From: JAQBQH01 sp035607415
Lineage (GTDB): Bacteria; Myxococcota_A; Polyangia; Palsa-1104
Direction: 5' to 3'
Length of the DNA: 64,000 nt
Assembly (NCBI GenBank): GCA_035607415.1
Contig: DATNAQ010000067.1
Span: 62,001-126,000 of the forward strand
In this document: in pieces, positions 38,497 through 45,836 of the stretch
How positions within the stretch are numbered: position 1 is the stretch's first letter
How the letters are laid out: each line of letters starts with the position of its first letter
Translations under genes and position numbers: made by a program
Notes under the pieces: model-generated
Seen by the model: only the letters and a program-made list of their open reading frames with translations
Databases searched by the model: none
Told to the model about the DNA's origin: nothing

Positions 38497-39775
38497 AGTA
38501 GCCGCCCAGCCCGGCGACGAGGATCAAGACCAGCGCCGCGAACAAGATCCAACCGATGGGCGCGCCACGCCGTGCCGGCGCCGGCAGCTCGGGCGGCTTC
38601 ACGTCCGTCTCCAGCGCCGGCGCGGCTTCGGCCGGCGGCGCCTGCGTCCGCGTCGACTTGCGCACCACCGGCGGCGCGTCGAGCAGCGGCGCCTCGTCAC
38701 CGCTGCCGGGGCTGAGCGGCGGCAGCGTCGACAGGCTCAAGCTCCACATCGAGTGCAGCCGCCGCTTGCCCGGCGTCGTCGTCGAGCCCAGCGTCTCGAA
38801 GTCGACCGACATGGAATCGAGGATCGCCGGCATCGGCCCCTCGGTCGTGCGCAGCGCGTCGAGCTCGGCCTCGGCCAGCTCCGCGCCGAGCACGCCGGAA
38901 AACGGCGCGCCGTCGGTGCGCGCGCGCCCGAACAGCGCCGTCTCGAACGCCGCGAAGAAGGTGGCCGCGTCGGCGGGCCGCGCCTCGGGCGCCTTGGCGA
39001 GCGCGCCCGCGAAGAACTGATCGAGCGCCGCGCGCTGCCCATCCACCGTCGGGTGCAGCCGGCCGAGCGCGGGTGCCGGCGCCGTCGTCAGCGCGCGCAA
39101 GACGTCGCGCGGCTCGCCGCCGTCCCACGGCAGGCGCCCCGACGTGAGCTCGTACGCCATCACCGCCAGCGCCCACAGATCCGCCGCCGGCGCCGCCGGC
39201 TTGCCCTGCACCTGCTCCGGCGCCATGTACTGCGGCGTTCCGAAGCACATCCCGGTCTGCGTCAGCGGCTCGAGCTCGCGCCGCCCCTCGAGCCCGACGA
39301 GCTTGGCGAGCCCGAAGTCGAGCACCTTGACGCGCCGGCCGCTGCCCGCGCGCACCAGCATCACGTTCTCCGGCTTCAGATCGCGATGCACGATCCCCTG
39401 CCGGTGCGCCGCCGCCAGCGCCTCGGCGATCTGGCCCACGACCACGCGCGCCGCCTCCGCCGGCCACGGCCGCCCGTGCAGCCGCTCGCGCAAGGTCGGC
39501 CCCTCGACGTACTCCATGGCGATGAACAGATCGCCGCCGCTGGCGCCGACGTCGTGCAGCTTGACCACGTGCGCGCTGTCGATCGACGCCACCGCCAGCA
39601 TCTCGCGGCGCAACCGCTCGATCACCTGCGCGTCGCCGGCGAACGCCTCCTTCAGGATCTTGAGCGCCGCCTCCTTGCCCGTCTGCCGATCGCGCGCGCG
39701 ATAGACGCGGGCGAACGCGCCCTCGCCGAGCTCGGTCACGATCTCGAAGTTGTCGGGCGCACGCGAGGGCATCAT
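38474..39775 (-). CDS. Tail-anchored Ser/Thr protein kinase
   Basis: The 433-residue kinase starts at ATG 39775, overlapping the RidA stop as ATGA. The kinase domain (about 10-270) has the G-loop GEGAFARVYRA, Lys in AALKIL, catalytic HRDLKPEN, DFGLAK and the activation-loop APE in YMAPEQ. A Pro/Ala linker follows. The only transmembrane helix is at the very C terminus (WILFAALVLILVAGLGGYFIG), 4 residues from the end, so there is no outside sensor domain. It may be regulated by cytoplasmic partners. The FHA protein at 55295 is a possible reader. Confidence 0.93.
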   Translation of the reverse strand: MMPSRAPDNFEIVTELGEGAFARVYRARDRQTGKEAALKILKEAFAGDAQVIERLRREMLAVASIDSAHVVKLHDVGASGGDLFIAMEYVEGPTLRERLHGRPWPAEAARVVVGQIAEALAAAHRQGIVHRDLKPENVMLVRAGSGRRVKVLDFGLAKLVGLEGRRELEPLTQTGMCFGTPQYMAPEQVQGKPAAPAADLWALAVMAYELTSGRLPWDGGEPRDVLRALTTAPAPALGRLHPTVDGQRAALDQFFAGALAKAPEARPADAATFFAAFETALFGRARTDGAPFSGVLGAELAEAELDALRTTEGPMPAILDSMSVDFETLGSTTTPGKRRLHSMWSLSLSTLPPLSPGSGDEAPLLDAPPVVRKSTRTQAPPAEAAPALETDVKPPELPAPARRGAPIGWILFAALVLILVAGLGGYFIGRGPR

Positions 39776-40233
39776 GCGAGCTGGAAGATCCCCTCGACCT
39801 CCACCGCGATCCCCGACGGCAGCGACGGCGCGCCCACGGCGCTGCGCGCGCCGAGCCCACGCTCGCCGAAGATCTGCACCATCAGATCGGAGAAGCCGTT
39901 CATCACCTTCGGATGATCGAAGAACTCCGGCGTCGCGTGCACGAAGCCGAGCACCTTGACGATGCGCGCCACGCCATCGAGCGAGCCGACATGCGCGCGC
40001 ACCGTCGCCAGCATGGCCAGCGCGCACAGCCGCGCCGCCGCCTGCCCCGCCGCCACGTCGAGATCGGCGCCGAGCCGCCCCGTCAGATAGCTGCCGTCGG
40101 GCTTGAGCGGCCCCGTGCCCGACACGTACACGAGCTCGCCGAGCCGCACCGCCGTCGCATACGTCGCCATCGGCTTCGGCGGCTCGGGCAGCGTCAGCCC
40201 GAGCTCGCGCAGTCGCGCTTCGATGTCCCCCAT
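39772..40233 (-). CDS. RidA/YjgF-family protein
   Basis: The 153-residue protein has the RidA/YER057c/UK114 fold (VRLGELVYVSGTGPLKPDG, RLCALAMLATVRAHVG, VVKVLGFVHATPEFFDHPKVMNGFSDLMVQIFGERGLGARSAVG-type, VEVEGIFQLA). RidA proper hydrolyses reactive enamine/imine intermediates; its catalytic Arg matches the R in GARSAVG. The exact subfamily is not certain. It is translationally coupled to the Ser/Thr kinase that follows. Confidence 0.92.
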   Translation of the reverse strand: MGDIEARLRELGLTLPEPPKPMATYATAVRLGELVYVSGTGPLKPDGSYLTGRLGADLDVAAGQAAARLCALAMLATVRAHVGSLDGVARIVKVLGFVHATPEFFDHPKVMNGFSDLMVQIFGERGLGARSAVGAPSLPSGIAVEVEGIFQLA

Positions 40234-40254
40234 CCCCCCATCCTATCCTGCCGG

Positions 40255-41223
40255 CTAGAGGCCGGCGTCGAACATGTTGTGCGGCGCCGAGCAGTCGCGC
40301 GCGACGTCGAAGCGGTCGATCACCACGCCGTGCGTGTTGCGGAAGGTGAACGTGATCCGGCCGCCGTCGTAGACCTCGGCGAAGAGCGCGCCGAAGTCGC
40401 CGTTGTAGCGCACCAGCGAGCCCACCTCGGGCGCCGGATTGAACGGGAAGCGATTGAGCGCGCCGCCGAGGCCGTCGACGACGTAGGTCAGCCCGCCGAC
40501 GAGGAGCCGCTCGTAGTGGTGCTGATGCCCGGTGAGCACGACGTCCGCGCCCCACGCGAGGAACGGCCAGCGCATGCGCGGCTGCACGAAGATGTCCTGC
40601 CCCGAGCTGTAGGGCGGATGGTGGAAGTAGACGATGTTGAAGCACGAGGTCGACGCCGTCAGCGCCTGCTCCAGCCATGCCGCCTGCGTCGAGGTCGCGT
40701 CGATGCCGTCGGGCTCGTGCTCGTCGCTGTCGATCGCGAAGAAGTGCACGTTGCCGACGACGACGTCGTAATAACGCTTGTTGCCCGGCAGCGACGGAAA
40801 GTAGTCGAGGTACGGCTGGTCGCCGGTGGTCGCGTACCAATCGTGGTTGCCGAGGGCGGGCCAGAAGCGGTTCTGCTCGGCGCCCGGCCCGTACTTGCCG
40901 GTGTAGCCGCCGATGAAGGGCGCGAAGTACTGCCCGATGTTGGCGTCGATGGTGTCGGCTTCGCCGTTGGGATAGTTGTTGTCGCCGACGGTGACGATGT
41001 AGTCGGGGCCCCAACCCTTGACCAGCTTGGCCACGTCCATCTCGTCGGAGGTGTCGACGCCGAAGTCGCCGATCACCGCGAAGCGCGCCAGCGGCTGCGG
41101 CACGGGCGGCGTCGACAGGTCCCCGCCGGCGCCGGCATCGCCGTTGCTCGACGTGTCATCGTCGCAGCCGCCGATCGACAAGCTCGCCGCCAACGCCACG
41201 CACAGTGCTGCCGTACGAACCAT
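40255..41223 (-). CDS. Metallophosphoesterase putative lipoprotein
   Basis: The 322-residue protein has the signal MVRTAALCVALAASLSIGGC (lipidated Cys at 20), then an Asp/Gly linker (DDDTSSNGDAGAGGD). The calcineurin-like fold has all expected metal motifs: IGDFG, VGDNNY, GNHDW, FHHPPY and TGHQHHYER. It resembles purple-acid-type extracellular phosphatases. It is 21 nt upstream of the RidA gene on the same strand, so these genes may form one transcript. Confidence 0.92.
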   Translation of the reverse strand: MVRTAALCVALAASLSIGGCDDDTSSNGDAGAGGDLSTPPVPQPLARFAVIGDFGVDTSDEMDVAKLVKGWGPDYIVTVGDNNYPNGEADTIDANIGQYFAPFIGGYTGKYGPGAEQNRFWPALGNHDWYATTGDQPYLDYFPSLPGNKRYYDVVVGNVHFFAIDSDEHEPDGIDATSTQAAWLEQALTASTSCFNIVYFHHPPYSSGQDIFVQPRMRWPFLAWGADVVLTGHQHHYERLLVGGLTYVVDGLGGALNRFPFNPAPEVGSLVRYNGDFGALFAEVYDGGRITFTFRNTHGVVIDRFDVARDCSAPHNMFDAGL

Positions 41224-41256
41224 GACCGACTGCCCGAATGATAGCGCGAAACCACG

Positions 41257-41685
41257 TCAGGCGTCGGGAAACAGGAAGCAACGGCGCGCCAAGGGCGAAT
41301 CGAGCGTGGCCCGCGCCCAGTACCGGTCGAAGAGCGCGCGCTCGAACAGCTCCGGATGATCGGCGGAGAAGCGCCGCCAGCTGCGCGTGCGTCCGCCGCG
41401 CTCGAGCCGCTCGTTGACGAGGAGGAGGTACGCCAGCGTGATCGTCTCGTGATAGACCTCGGGCTTGCCGATGTGCATGGCGTAGCGCCGCAGCGACGAG
41501 ACGAAGCGCAGCATCGCCGGCAGCGGCGGCCCCTGCCGCAGCATCCACCACGCCACCTGCAGGTGCTGGCGATGGTGGAAGTCCGCCGGCGGCAGCGTGC
41601 ACGCCTCGAACGCCGCGGCGAGCCGGCCCACCTCCTCGTCGCCGCCGGCGCGCGCGCTCACGGGTGCACCTTGCAGGTGCACCAT
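41257..41685 (-). CDS. Conserved hypothetical protein
   Basis: A 142-residue helical, aromatic-rich protein (FHHRQHLQVAWWMLRQG, FVSSLRRYAMHIGKPEVYHETITLAYLLLVNERL, SWRRFSADHPELF, RYWARATLDSPLARRCFLFPD). Similar short proteins are seen in many proteobacteria. The function is unknown. The first ATG (41685) lies inside a palindromic repeat; a GTG at 41661 preceded by AAGGTG is an alternative start. It lies 33 nt upstream of the metallophosphoesterase gene. Confidence 0.75.
   Translation of the reverse strand: MVHLQGAPVSARAGGDEEVGRLAAAFEACTLPPADFHHRQHLQVAWWMLRQGPPLPAMLRFVSSLRRYAMHIGKPEVYHETITLAYLLLVNERLERGGRTRSWRRFSADHPELFERALFDRYWARATLDSPLARRCFLFPDA
41663..41683. promoter_or_regulatory. Two copies of palindrome GGTGCACC, possible operator
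   Basis: GGTGCACC at 41663-41670 and again at 41676-41683, separated by 5 nt, form a near-perfect 21-bp palindrome at the start of the minus-strand hypothetical gene. It may bind a regulator or fold in the leader. Confidence 0.4.
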
Positions 41686-41746
41686 GAGCCAATTCGATCC
41701 GCTGGCCCTACGGGCCGGACGCTCACGTTCGCTCGCTGGCGCGCGC

Positions 41747-42013
41747 TCACGGCTTCTCTTTCATGCGGTGGCTGGCGCTGGCGTCGAGGTCGAGCTCGTA
41801 GATGCGCTTCAGGTCGGCGATGCGCTGCAGCGACTTCTTCTCGAACGGCGATTTTCCGTCGAAGGCGTGGAGCACGATGCCTTCGAGCAGATCGCCGAGC
41901 GTGAGGTCGTAATAGTCGGCGAGCGCCTTGAGCACCTTGAGCAGGCGCTTCTCCAGGCGCACGCCGGTCTGCACGCGCTCGACGACGATCTCTTCGCCCT
42001 GCCGTTTGACCAT
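41747..42013 (-). CDS. Small predicted ribbon-helix-helix-type regulator
   Basis: The 88-residue basic/helical protein has a beta-strand followed by two helices (VRLEKRLLKVLKALADYYDLTLGDLLEGIVLHAF, residues 18-51), which fits a ribbon-helix-helix DNA-binding fold. The tail is charged (LKRIYELDLDASASHRMKEKP). The start ATG 42013 lies in the left arm of a perfect 9-bp inverted repeat. Autoregulation is the natural inference. No toxin or partner gene adjoins it, so a toxin-antitoxin role is unlikely. Confidence 0.72.
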   Translation of the reverse strand: MVKRQGEEIVVERVQTGVRLEKRLLKVLKALADYYDLTLGDLLEGIVLHAFDGKSPFEKKSLQRIADLKRIYELDLDASASHRMKEKP

Positions 42014-42032
42014 GGTAACTTGGTACCATGGT
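42009..42032. promoter_or_regulatory. Perfect inverted repeat over the start of the small regulator (operator)
   Basis: Arms ACCATGGTA (42009-42017) and TACCATGGT (42024-42032) are exact complements around a 6-nt spacer. The ATG of the small regulator is within the left arm. A minus-strand TTGACC at 42043-42048 would be a -35, so a repressor bound here would block the promoter and start. Confidence 0.6.
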
Positions 42033-42044
42033 ATGTCGGTACGG

Positions 42045-42437
42045 TCAACGCGCCGAGCCGGGAACGAATGAGCAGCCGCTGCGCGCCGGTGCGTCCATGC
42101 CGCCGCCCGTCGCCGGCGGGCTGCCGCTCATCGAGCCGCCGGTCTGACCGCCGCCGCCGGTGGCGAAGTCGGGGTTGACGGCGAAGCCGTCGGTCATCAT
42201 GAACCCGTCGGTGTTGGGTCCCATGTCCGTCGACGGGCAGACGCAGCTGAACGACGCCCCGTCGCACACGGCGCCGAAGGTGTCGCAAGTCGCGTCGCCG
42301 GGCGTACAGGGCACCATCCCCGGCACCGCGCACGCCGCTTGTGGCTGCGCGACCGGCGGCGGGGGTGTGGCACCGACGCCGGCGGCGAGCACGCCGATGA
42401 TGAGCGCGACCATGATTAATAGAGGGCGCCAGCGCAT
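42045..42437 (-). CDS. Small exported protein with Cys-rich and Gly-rich parts
   Basis: The 130-residue protein starts at ATG 42437. It has a hydrophobic N terminus (RPLLIMVALIIGVLAAGVGA) that is a signal peptide or anchor. Then come six cysteines in a short module (CAVPGMVPCTPGDATCDTFGAVCDG..CVC) and an Asp/Met/Phe/Gly linker. The end is GCSFVPGSAR, which resembles the first residues of a MYXO-CTERM-like sorting signal but lacks its hydrophobic segment. The stop codon overlaps the likely -35 of the small regulator gene. Confidence 0.62.
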   Translation of the reverse strand: MRWRPLLIMVALIIGVLAAGVGATPPPPVAQPQAACAVPGMVPCTPGDATCDTFGAVCDGASFSCVCPSTDMGPNTDGFMMTDGFAVNPDFATGGGGQTGGSMSGSPPATGGGMDAPARSGCSFVPGSAR

Positions 42438-42553
42438 GCTCGGATCATAAGCACCTCGCACGAAGGGTGCGAGAAACTTACCGGGTTAGCCTACGTTGCG
42501 ACGACGCGCCGCGACATGTGCCGGGCGCATCTCGCAGGCGTTACCCTGCCGCC

Positions 42554-43459
42554 ATGCGATCGCCTCTTCTTCTGCTGCTCGCCGGCGCGACGCTGATGGC
42601 GTGCAGCAGCGCCGCATCCAACGGCCCCGGTCGCGACGGCGGCGCCGGCGGCAATGGCAGCGACGGCGGCCTCGCCGGCGGCGACGATCTCGCAGGCGCC
42701 GGCGATCTCGCGACGGCCGGCGACGCCGCGCTGCCGGCCGACACGCTCGACGGCAATCGCGATCGCCTGCTCGCCAGCTACCTCGCCTATCTGCAAGCGC
42801 ACCCGGGCGCGCAATCGAACGGCCTCGACGGCGCCGCGCTCGCCGGCGTGTGCGATCTGTGGACGCGCCTCGATCCGTCGAGCCAGCGCGTCTTTCTCAC
42901 GCTGACCGCGCGCCTGCAGGGCTCGACCCTCGACGGCGACGGCAGCCCGATGCTCGGCCACGTCGCGCGCGTCTACCGCATCGCCGGCGGGCAGAACGCC
43001 ACCGCCAGCGACGCCGGCAGCTGCGGCGGCGGCGAGTACAACCGCATGATCATGTCGATGGACCCGACGCTGCACGACGCGCTCGTCGCCCACACCATCG
43101 GCGACGTGCCCGGCCACGGCGCCTGGCGCGACTCGCACGACCTCGGCGGCCCCCACGCGCCGTTCGATCTCAGCGACGAGACCAACGACGGCGCGCCGCG
43201 CGGTCAGGTGCAATATTTCAGCGACCCGGCGTCGGCCGTCGCCAACGCCCCTCTCGGCCGCATGGATCTGACCACGCTCGTCGACCCGCTCGCGCTCGAG
43301 ATGGACCACGACTACGACTGCGTGCACAACTCCAACCCGTCGTGCAGCTACGTGACGTACGGGCCTTTGTGCGCGCCCGAGACGTCCAAGCTCGGCGTCG
43401 ATCTCTACGAGTCGAGCTACGGGACGATCGAATCAGGTTGGCACCCGAGCGGCTGCTGA
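42554..43459 (+). CDS. Putative lipoprotein
   Basis: The 301-residue protein starts at ATG 42554. The signal MRSPLLLLLAGATLMAC gives a lipidated Cys at 17, followed by a Gly/Asp/Ala linker (GGDDLAGAGDLATAGD). The body has few cysteines at the end (CVHNSNPSCSY, CAPETS, GWHPSGC) and blocks such as RVFLTLTARLQGSTLDGDGSPMLGHVARVYRIAGG. I recognise no family. It lies 46 nt before a receiver gene on the same strand. Confidence 0.75.
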   Translation: MRSPLLLLLAGATLMACSSAASNGPGRDGGAGGNGSDGGLAGGDDLAGAGDLATAGDAALPADTLDGNRDRLLASYLAYLQAHPGAQSNGLDGAALAGVCDLWTRLDPSSQRVFLTLTARLQGSTLDGDGSPMLGHVARVYRIAGGQNATASDAGSCGGGEYNRMIMSMDPTLHDALVAHTIGDVPGHGAWRDSHDLGGPHAPFDLSDETNDGAPRGQVQYFSDPASAVANAPLGRMDLTTLVDPLALEMDHDYDCVHNSNPSCSYVTYGPLCAPETSKLGVDLYESSYGTIESGWHPSGC

Positions 43460-43505
43460 GCCGCGACTGGCGCCGATCGTTTGCAGGTAGTATCGTCAAT
43501 GGGCT

Positions 43506-43883
43506 ATGTGCTCGCAAACAGCGGCCAAGCTGCTGCTCGTCGTCGACGACGACCCTTCGATTCGCGAAACTCTCGCCGAGATCCTGCACGACGAGGGCTA
43601 TACCGTCATGACCGCAGTCAACGGCCAGGACGCGCTCACACGCCTGCGCGCGAGCGCGGCGCACCCCTGCGTGATCTTGCTCGATCTGATGATGCCGGTG
43701 ATGAGCGGGCCCGAGTTCTACGACGAGATGCAGAACGACCCGTCGCTCGCCGCGATCCCGGTCGTGGTCATCTCCGCCGATGGCAACGCCCGCCGCAAGG
43801 TCGCGTCGATGGGCGGCGAGTTCATCGCCAAGCCCGTGAAGATCGAGACCGTCTTGTCCGCGGTCGAGAGCCACTGCCCCTAG
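43506..43883 (+). CDS. Single-domain response regulator
   Basis: A 125-residue receiver: VVDDDPS, phospho-Asp in LLDLMMPVMSG, Ser in VISADGN, Lys in IAKPVK. There is no output domain. No kinase gene adjoins it, so it must serve a remote kinase or a phosphorelay. Confidence 0.92.
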   Translation: MCSQTAAKLLLVVDDDPSIRETLAEILHDEGYTVMTAVNGQDALTRLRASAAHPCVILLDLMMPVMSGPEFYDEMQNDPSLAAIPVVVISADGNARRKVASMGGEFIAKPVKIETVLSAVESHCP

Positions 43884-43915
43884 CCTCGCCCGCTCCAGCG
43901 CGAATCACAGAGAGC

Positions 43916-43924
43916 TGTGGATAA
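43916..43924. other. Perfect 9-mer DnaA-box match
   Basis: TTATCCACA on the minus strand (TGTGGATAA on plus). A single box with no neighbours, so not an origin by itself; it may be a chance or a DnaA-titration/regulatory site. Confidence 0.4.
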
Positions 43925-43959
43925 GCTGTGGTCTCGCAGGTCACGCGCCGCGCATCTCG

Positions 43960-43977
43960 TGCAACGGCGGCGTTGCA
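43960..43977. terminator. Candidate stem-loop between convergent genes
   Basis: A 7-bp perfect stem (TGCAACG/CGTTGCA) with a GCGG loop, between the receiver gene and the cytochrome c gene. No T-tract follows on either strand, so intrinsic termination is uncertain. Confidence 0.3.
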
Positions 43978-44030
43978 GCGGCGTTGCGCGGTGGTTGCCC
44001 ATTCTTTAGGCACCGCGCGCGCCCTCTACG

Positions 44031-44495
44031 CTACATGTCCGGCATCGCCATGTCGGGACCCGGCGGCGGCTTCACCGGCGGGCAGTACGACTCGGGAATC
44101 TTGCTCGTCACCGACGGCAGGCTGCGCAAGTAGGCGACGATCGCCTGCGCCTCGGTGTCGCCCATGCCGTCGAAGCGCGGCATCGTCGGGCAGAGCTCTT
44201 GGTTCTCGTCGTCGAAGCCGTAGCGGATGGCGCGGATGATCTGCGCGTCGGCCCAGCCGCCGATCCCGGTCGTGCGATCGGGCGTGAGGTTGCCCGGATA
44301 GGCGAACGTGCCCTCGACGGCGAGGGCGTTGCCCGAGAGCGTGCTCATGCCCTTGGCCTGGTGACACATCGGGCAGCCACGCTGCTCGACGTAGTGGGCG
44401 CCGATCTCGGCGAGCGCGCCCGCATCACCGTTCACGCTCGTTCCCGAGCTCGAGCAACCGGCCGCGACGAGCGCGGCCACGTAGAACCACCGCAT
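44031..44495 (-). CDS. Cytochrome c-type putative lipoprotein
   Basis: The 154-residue protein starts at ATG 44495. The signal MRWFYVAALVAAGC gives a lipidated Cys. One haem c site, GCPMCH (CxxCH, about 41-45), is followed by a distal Met candidate in CPTMPRFDGM. The fold is class I cytochrome c (AYPGNLTPDRTTGIGGWADAQIIRAIRYG, ELCPTMPRFD, EAQAIVAYLRSLP). The C terminus is PDMAMPDM, the Asp/Met type of linker seen in other lipoproteins of this window. It is likely an electron carrier tethered to a membrane. Confidence 0.88.
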   Translation of the reverse strand: MRWFYVAALVAAGCSSSGTSVNGDAGALAEIGAHYVEQRGCPMCHQAKGMSTLSGNALAVEGTFAYPGNLTPDRTTGIGGWADAQIIRAIRYGFDDENQELCPTMPRFDGMGDTEAQAIVAYLRSLPSVTSKIPESYCPPVKPPPGPDMAMPDM

Positions 44496-44567
44496 CGGCG
44501 GCACCGTAGCGAATTTCACCGCGCGCGGCAACCTTGACGCGCCTTCCGGAGGCGTTAAGGATGAGCC

Positions 44568-45434
44568 GTGTCCGACGCGACCGAGGCGGCGTTTCAACGC
44601 GCGTACCAAGCGATGGTCGCCTTGTGGACCACGCCGCCCGAGTCGCGCGACGTGCGCCTGCCGAGCGGCGAGACCACGCGCGTCCAGGTCTGGGGCAAAC
44701 CCGATGCGCCGCCGCTGGTGATGCTGCACGGGTTTCACGTGACGTCGACGATGTGGGCGCCGAACGCGGCCGATCTCGGCGCCAAGCGGCGGGTCTACGC
44801 GCCCGACACGCTCGGCGATTACGGCTACTCGCGCACCGCCGAGGTGCCGCGCACGCTCGACGAGCTGCTCCGCTGGCTCGAGCAGCTGCTCGACGCGCTC
44901 GGACTGCAAACAATCGACATCGGCGGCATGTCGTACGGCGGCTGGCTGGCGGCGTCGTTCGCGGCGCGGCGGCCGGCGCGCGTGCGGCGCCTGGTGCTGC
45001 TGGCGCCAGGCGCCTCGTTCGGCGCGTTCTCGCTGGCGTTCGTGTTTCGCGGGCTGCCGATGCTCGTGTTTCGCAAGCGGCGCTACGTCGACGCCTATCT
45101 GCGCTGGGCGGCGGTGCCGGCGCCGGACGATGCGCGCTACCAGGCGTGGGTGAACGCGCTCGTCGACGTGATGCACGCGGGCATCTGCAACTTCCGCGGG
45201 CGCACGCTGCCGTTGCCGCAACGCTTGCCGCCGGAGACGATGCGCGCCATCACGGCGCCGACGCTGCTCGTGTACGGCGAGCAGGAGAAGATGTACGCGG
45301 CGCGCCGCGCGATCGAGGTGGCGCGCACGCACCTTCGCAGCCTCGAGACGCTGCTCGTGCCCGACGCCAGCCACGATCTGACGCTGCGGCAGCCGGGCGC
45401 CGTCGACGAGGCGATCGTCCGCTTCCTCGGCTGA
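44568..45434 (+). CDS. Alpha/beta-hydrolase
   Basis: The 288-residue protein starts at GTG 44568 behind AAGGA. It has the alpha/beta-hydrolase fold with the oxyanion HG in MLHGFH, the nucleophile elbow GMSYGG (Ser near residue 126), and the acid/His pair in LLVYGEQEK and VPDASHDLTL. Substrate is unknown; it resembles esterases and lipases of the MhpC type. Divergent from the cytochrome c lipoprotein gene. Confidence 0.9.
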   Translation: MSDATEAAFQRAYQAMVALWTTPPESRDVRLPSGETTRVQVWGKPDAPPLVMLHGFHVTSTMWAPNAADLGAKRRVYAPDTLGDYGYSRTAEVPRTLDELLRWLEQLLDALGLQTIDIGGMSYGGWLAASFAARRPARVRRLVLLAPGASFGAFSLAFVFRGLPMLVFRKRRYVDAYLRWAAVPAPDDARYQAWVNALVDVMHAGICNFRGRTLPLPQRLPPETMRAITAPTLLVYGEQEKMYAARRAIEVARTHLRSLETLLVPDASHDLTLRQPGAVDEAIVRFLG

Positions 45435-45450
45435 TCGATCTGCCGCGGGC

Positions 45451-45801
45451 TCAGTTGGCCATGCAGCGCGAAGCCTGCGCCGCGCAGTGGCCGAGCACGC
45501 ACATCTTGCAGCCGAACGACGCCGGCTCGCGGCACGGCGCCGTGCCCGCATCGGCGTTCGCGCACGCCGGTGTCACGCACGCTTGCAGCTCGTCGTAGAC
45601 CGGGCGCGCCACCGCGGTCAGCCGGCGCGTGCACGCCTCGGCGCAAGCGGCATCGGCGCAGCGATCGGTGCAGCTCTGCAGCGCGCGGCAGGTCAGCGGC
45701 GCCGGCGGCGGCTCGACCTTTGGGCTCGGCGCCGAATCGCGCTTGTGCGGACATCCTGCGACGAGCACGAGCACGGCCACGACGAGCGCACGACGCACCA
45801 T
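45451..45801 (-). CDS. Small Cys-rich putative lipoprotein
   Basis: The 116-residue protein has the signal MVRRALVVAVLVLVAGC (lipidated Cys at 17), then a Pro-rich linker. The body has about 12 cysteines, with paired spacing (CRALQSCTDRCADAACAEACTRR, CVTPACANADAGTAPC, GCKMCVLGHCAAQASRC). It is probably a disulfide-bonded surface or periplasmic protein. The function is unknown. Convergent with the hydrolase gene. Confidence 0.75.
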   Translation of the reverse strand: MVRRALVVAVLVLVAGCPHKRDSAPSPKVEPPPAPLTCRALQSCTDRCADAACAEACTRRLTAVARPVYDELQACVTPACANADAGTAPCREPASFGCKMCVLGHCAAQASRCMAN

Positions 45802-45836
45802 GGACGAAGCCTAGCGCGGCATTATGATGCGGCGCC

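Noticed and set aside
41747..42437. Toxin-antitoxin pair from the small regulator and the exported protein
   Set aside because: The exported protein has a signal peptide and Cys module unlike any toxin, and the genes are not coupled in the usual antitoxin-toxin order.
43884..44030. Replication origin
   Set aside because: Only one DnaA box is present, there is no AT-rich unwinding element and no dnaA, dnaN or gyrB gene is nearby.
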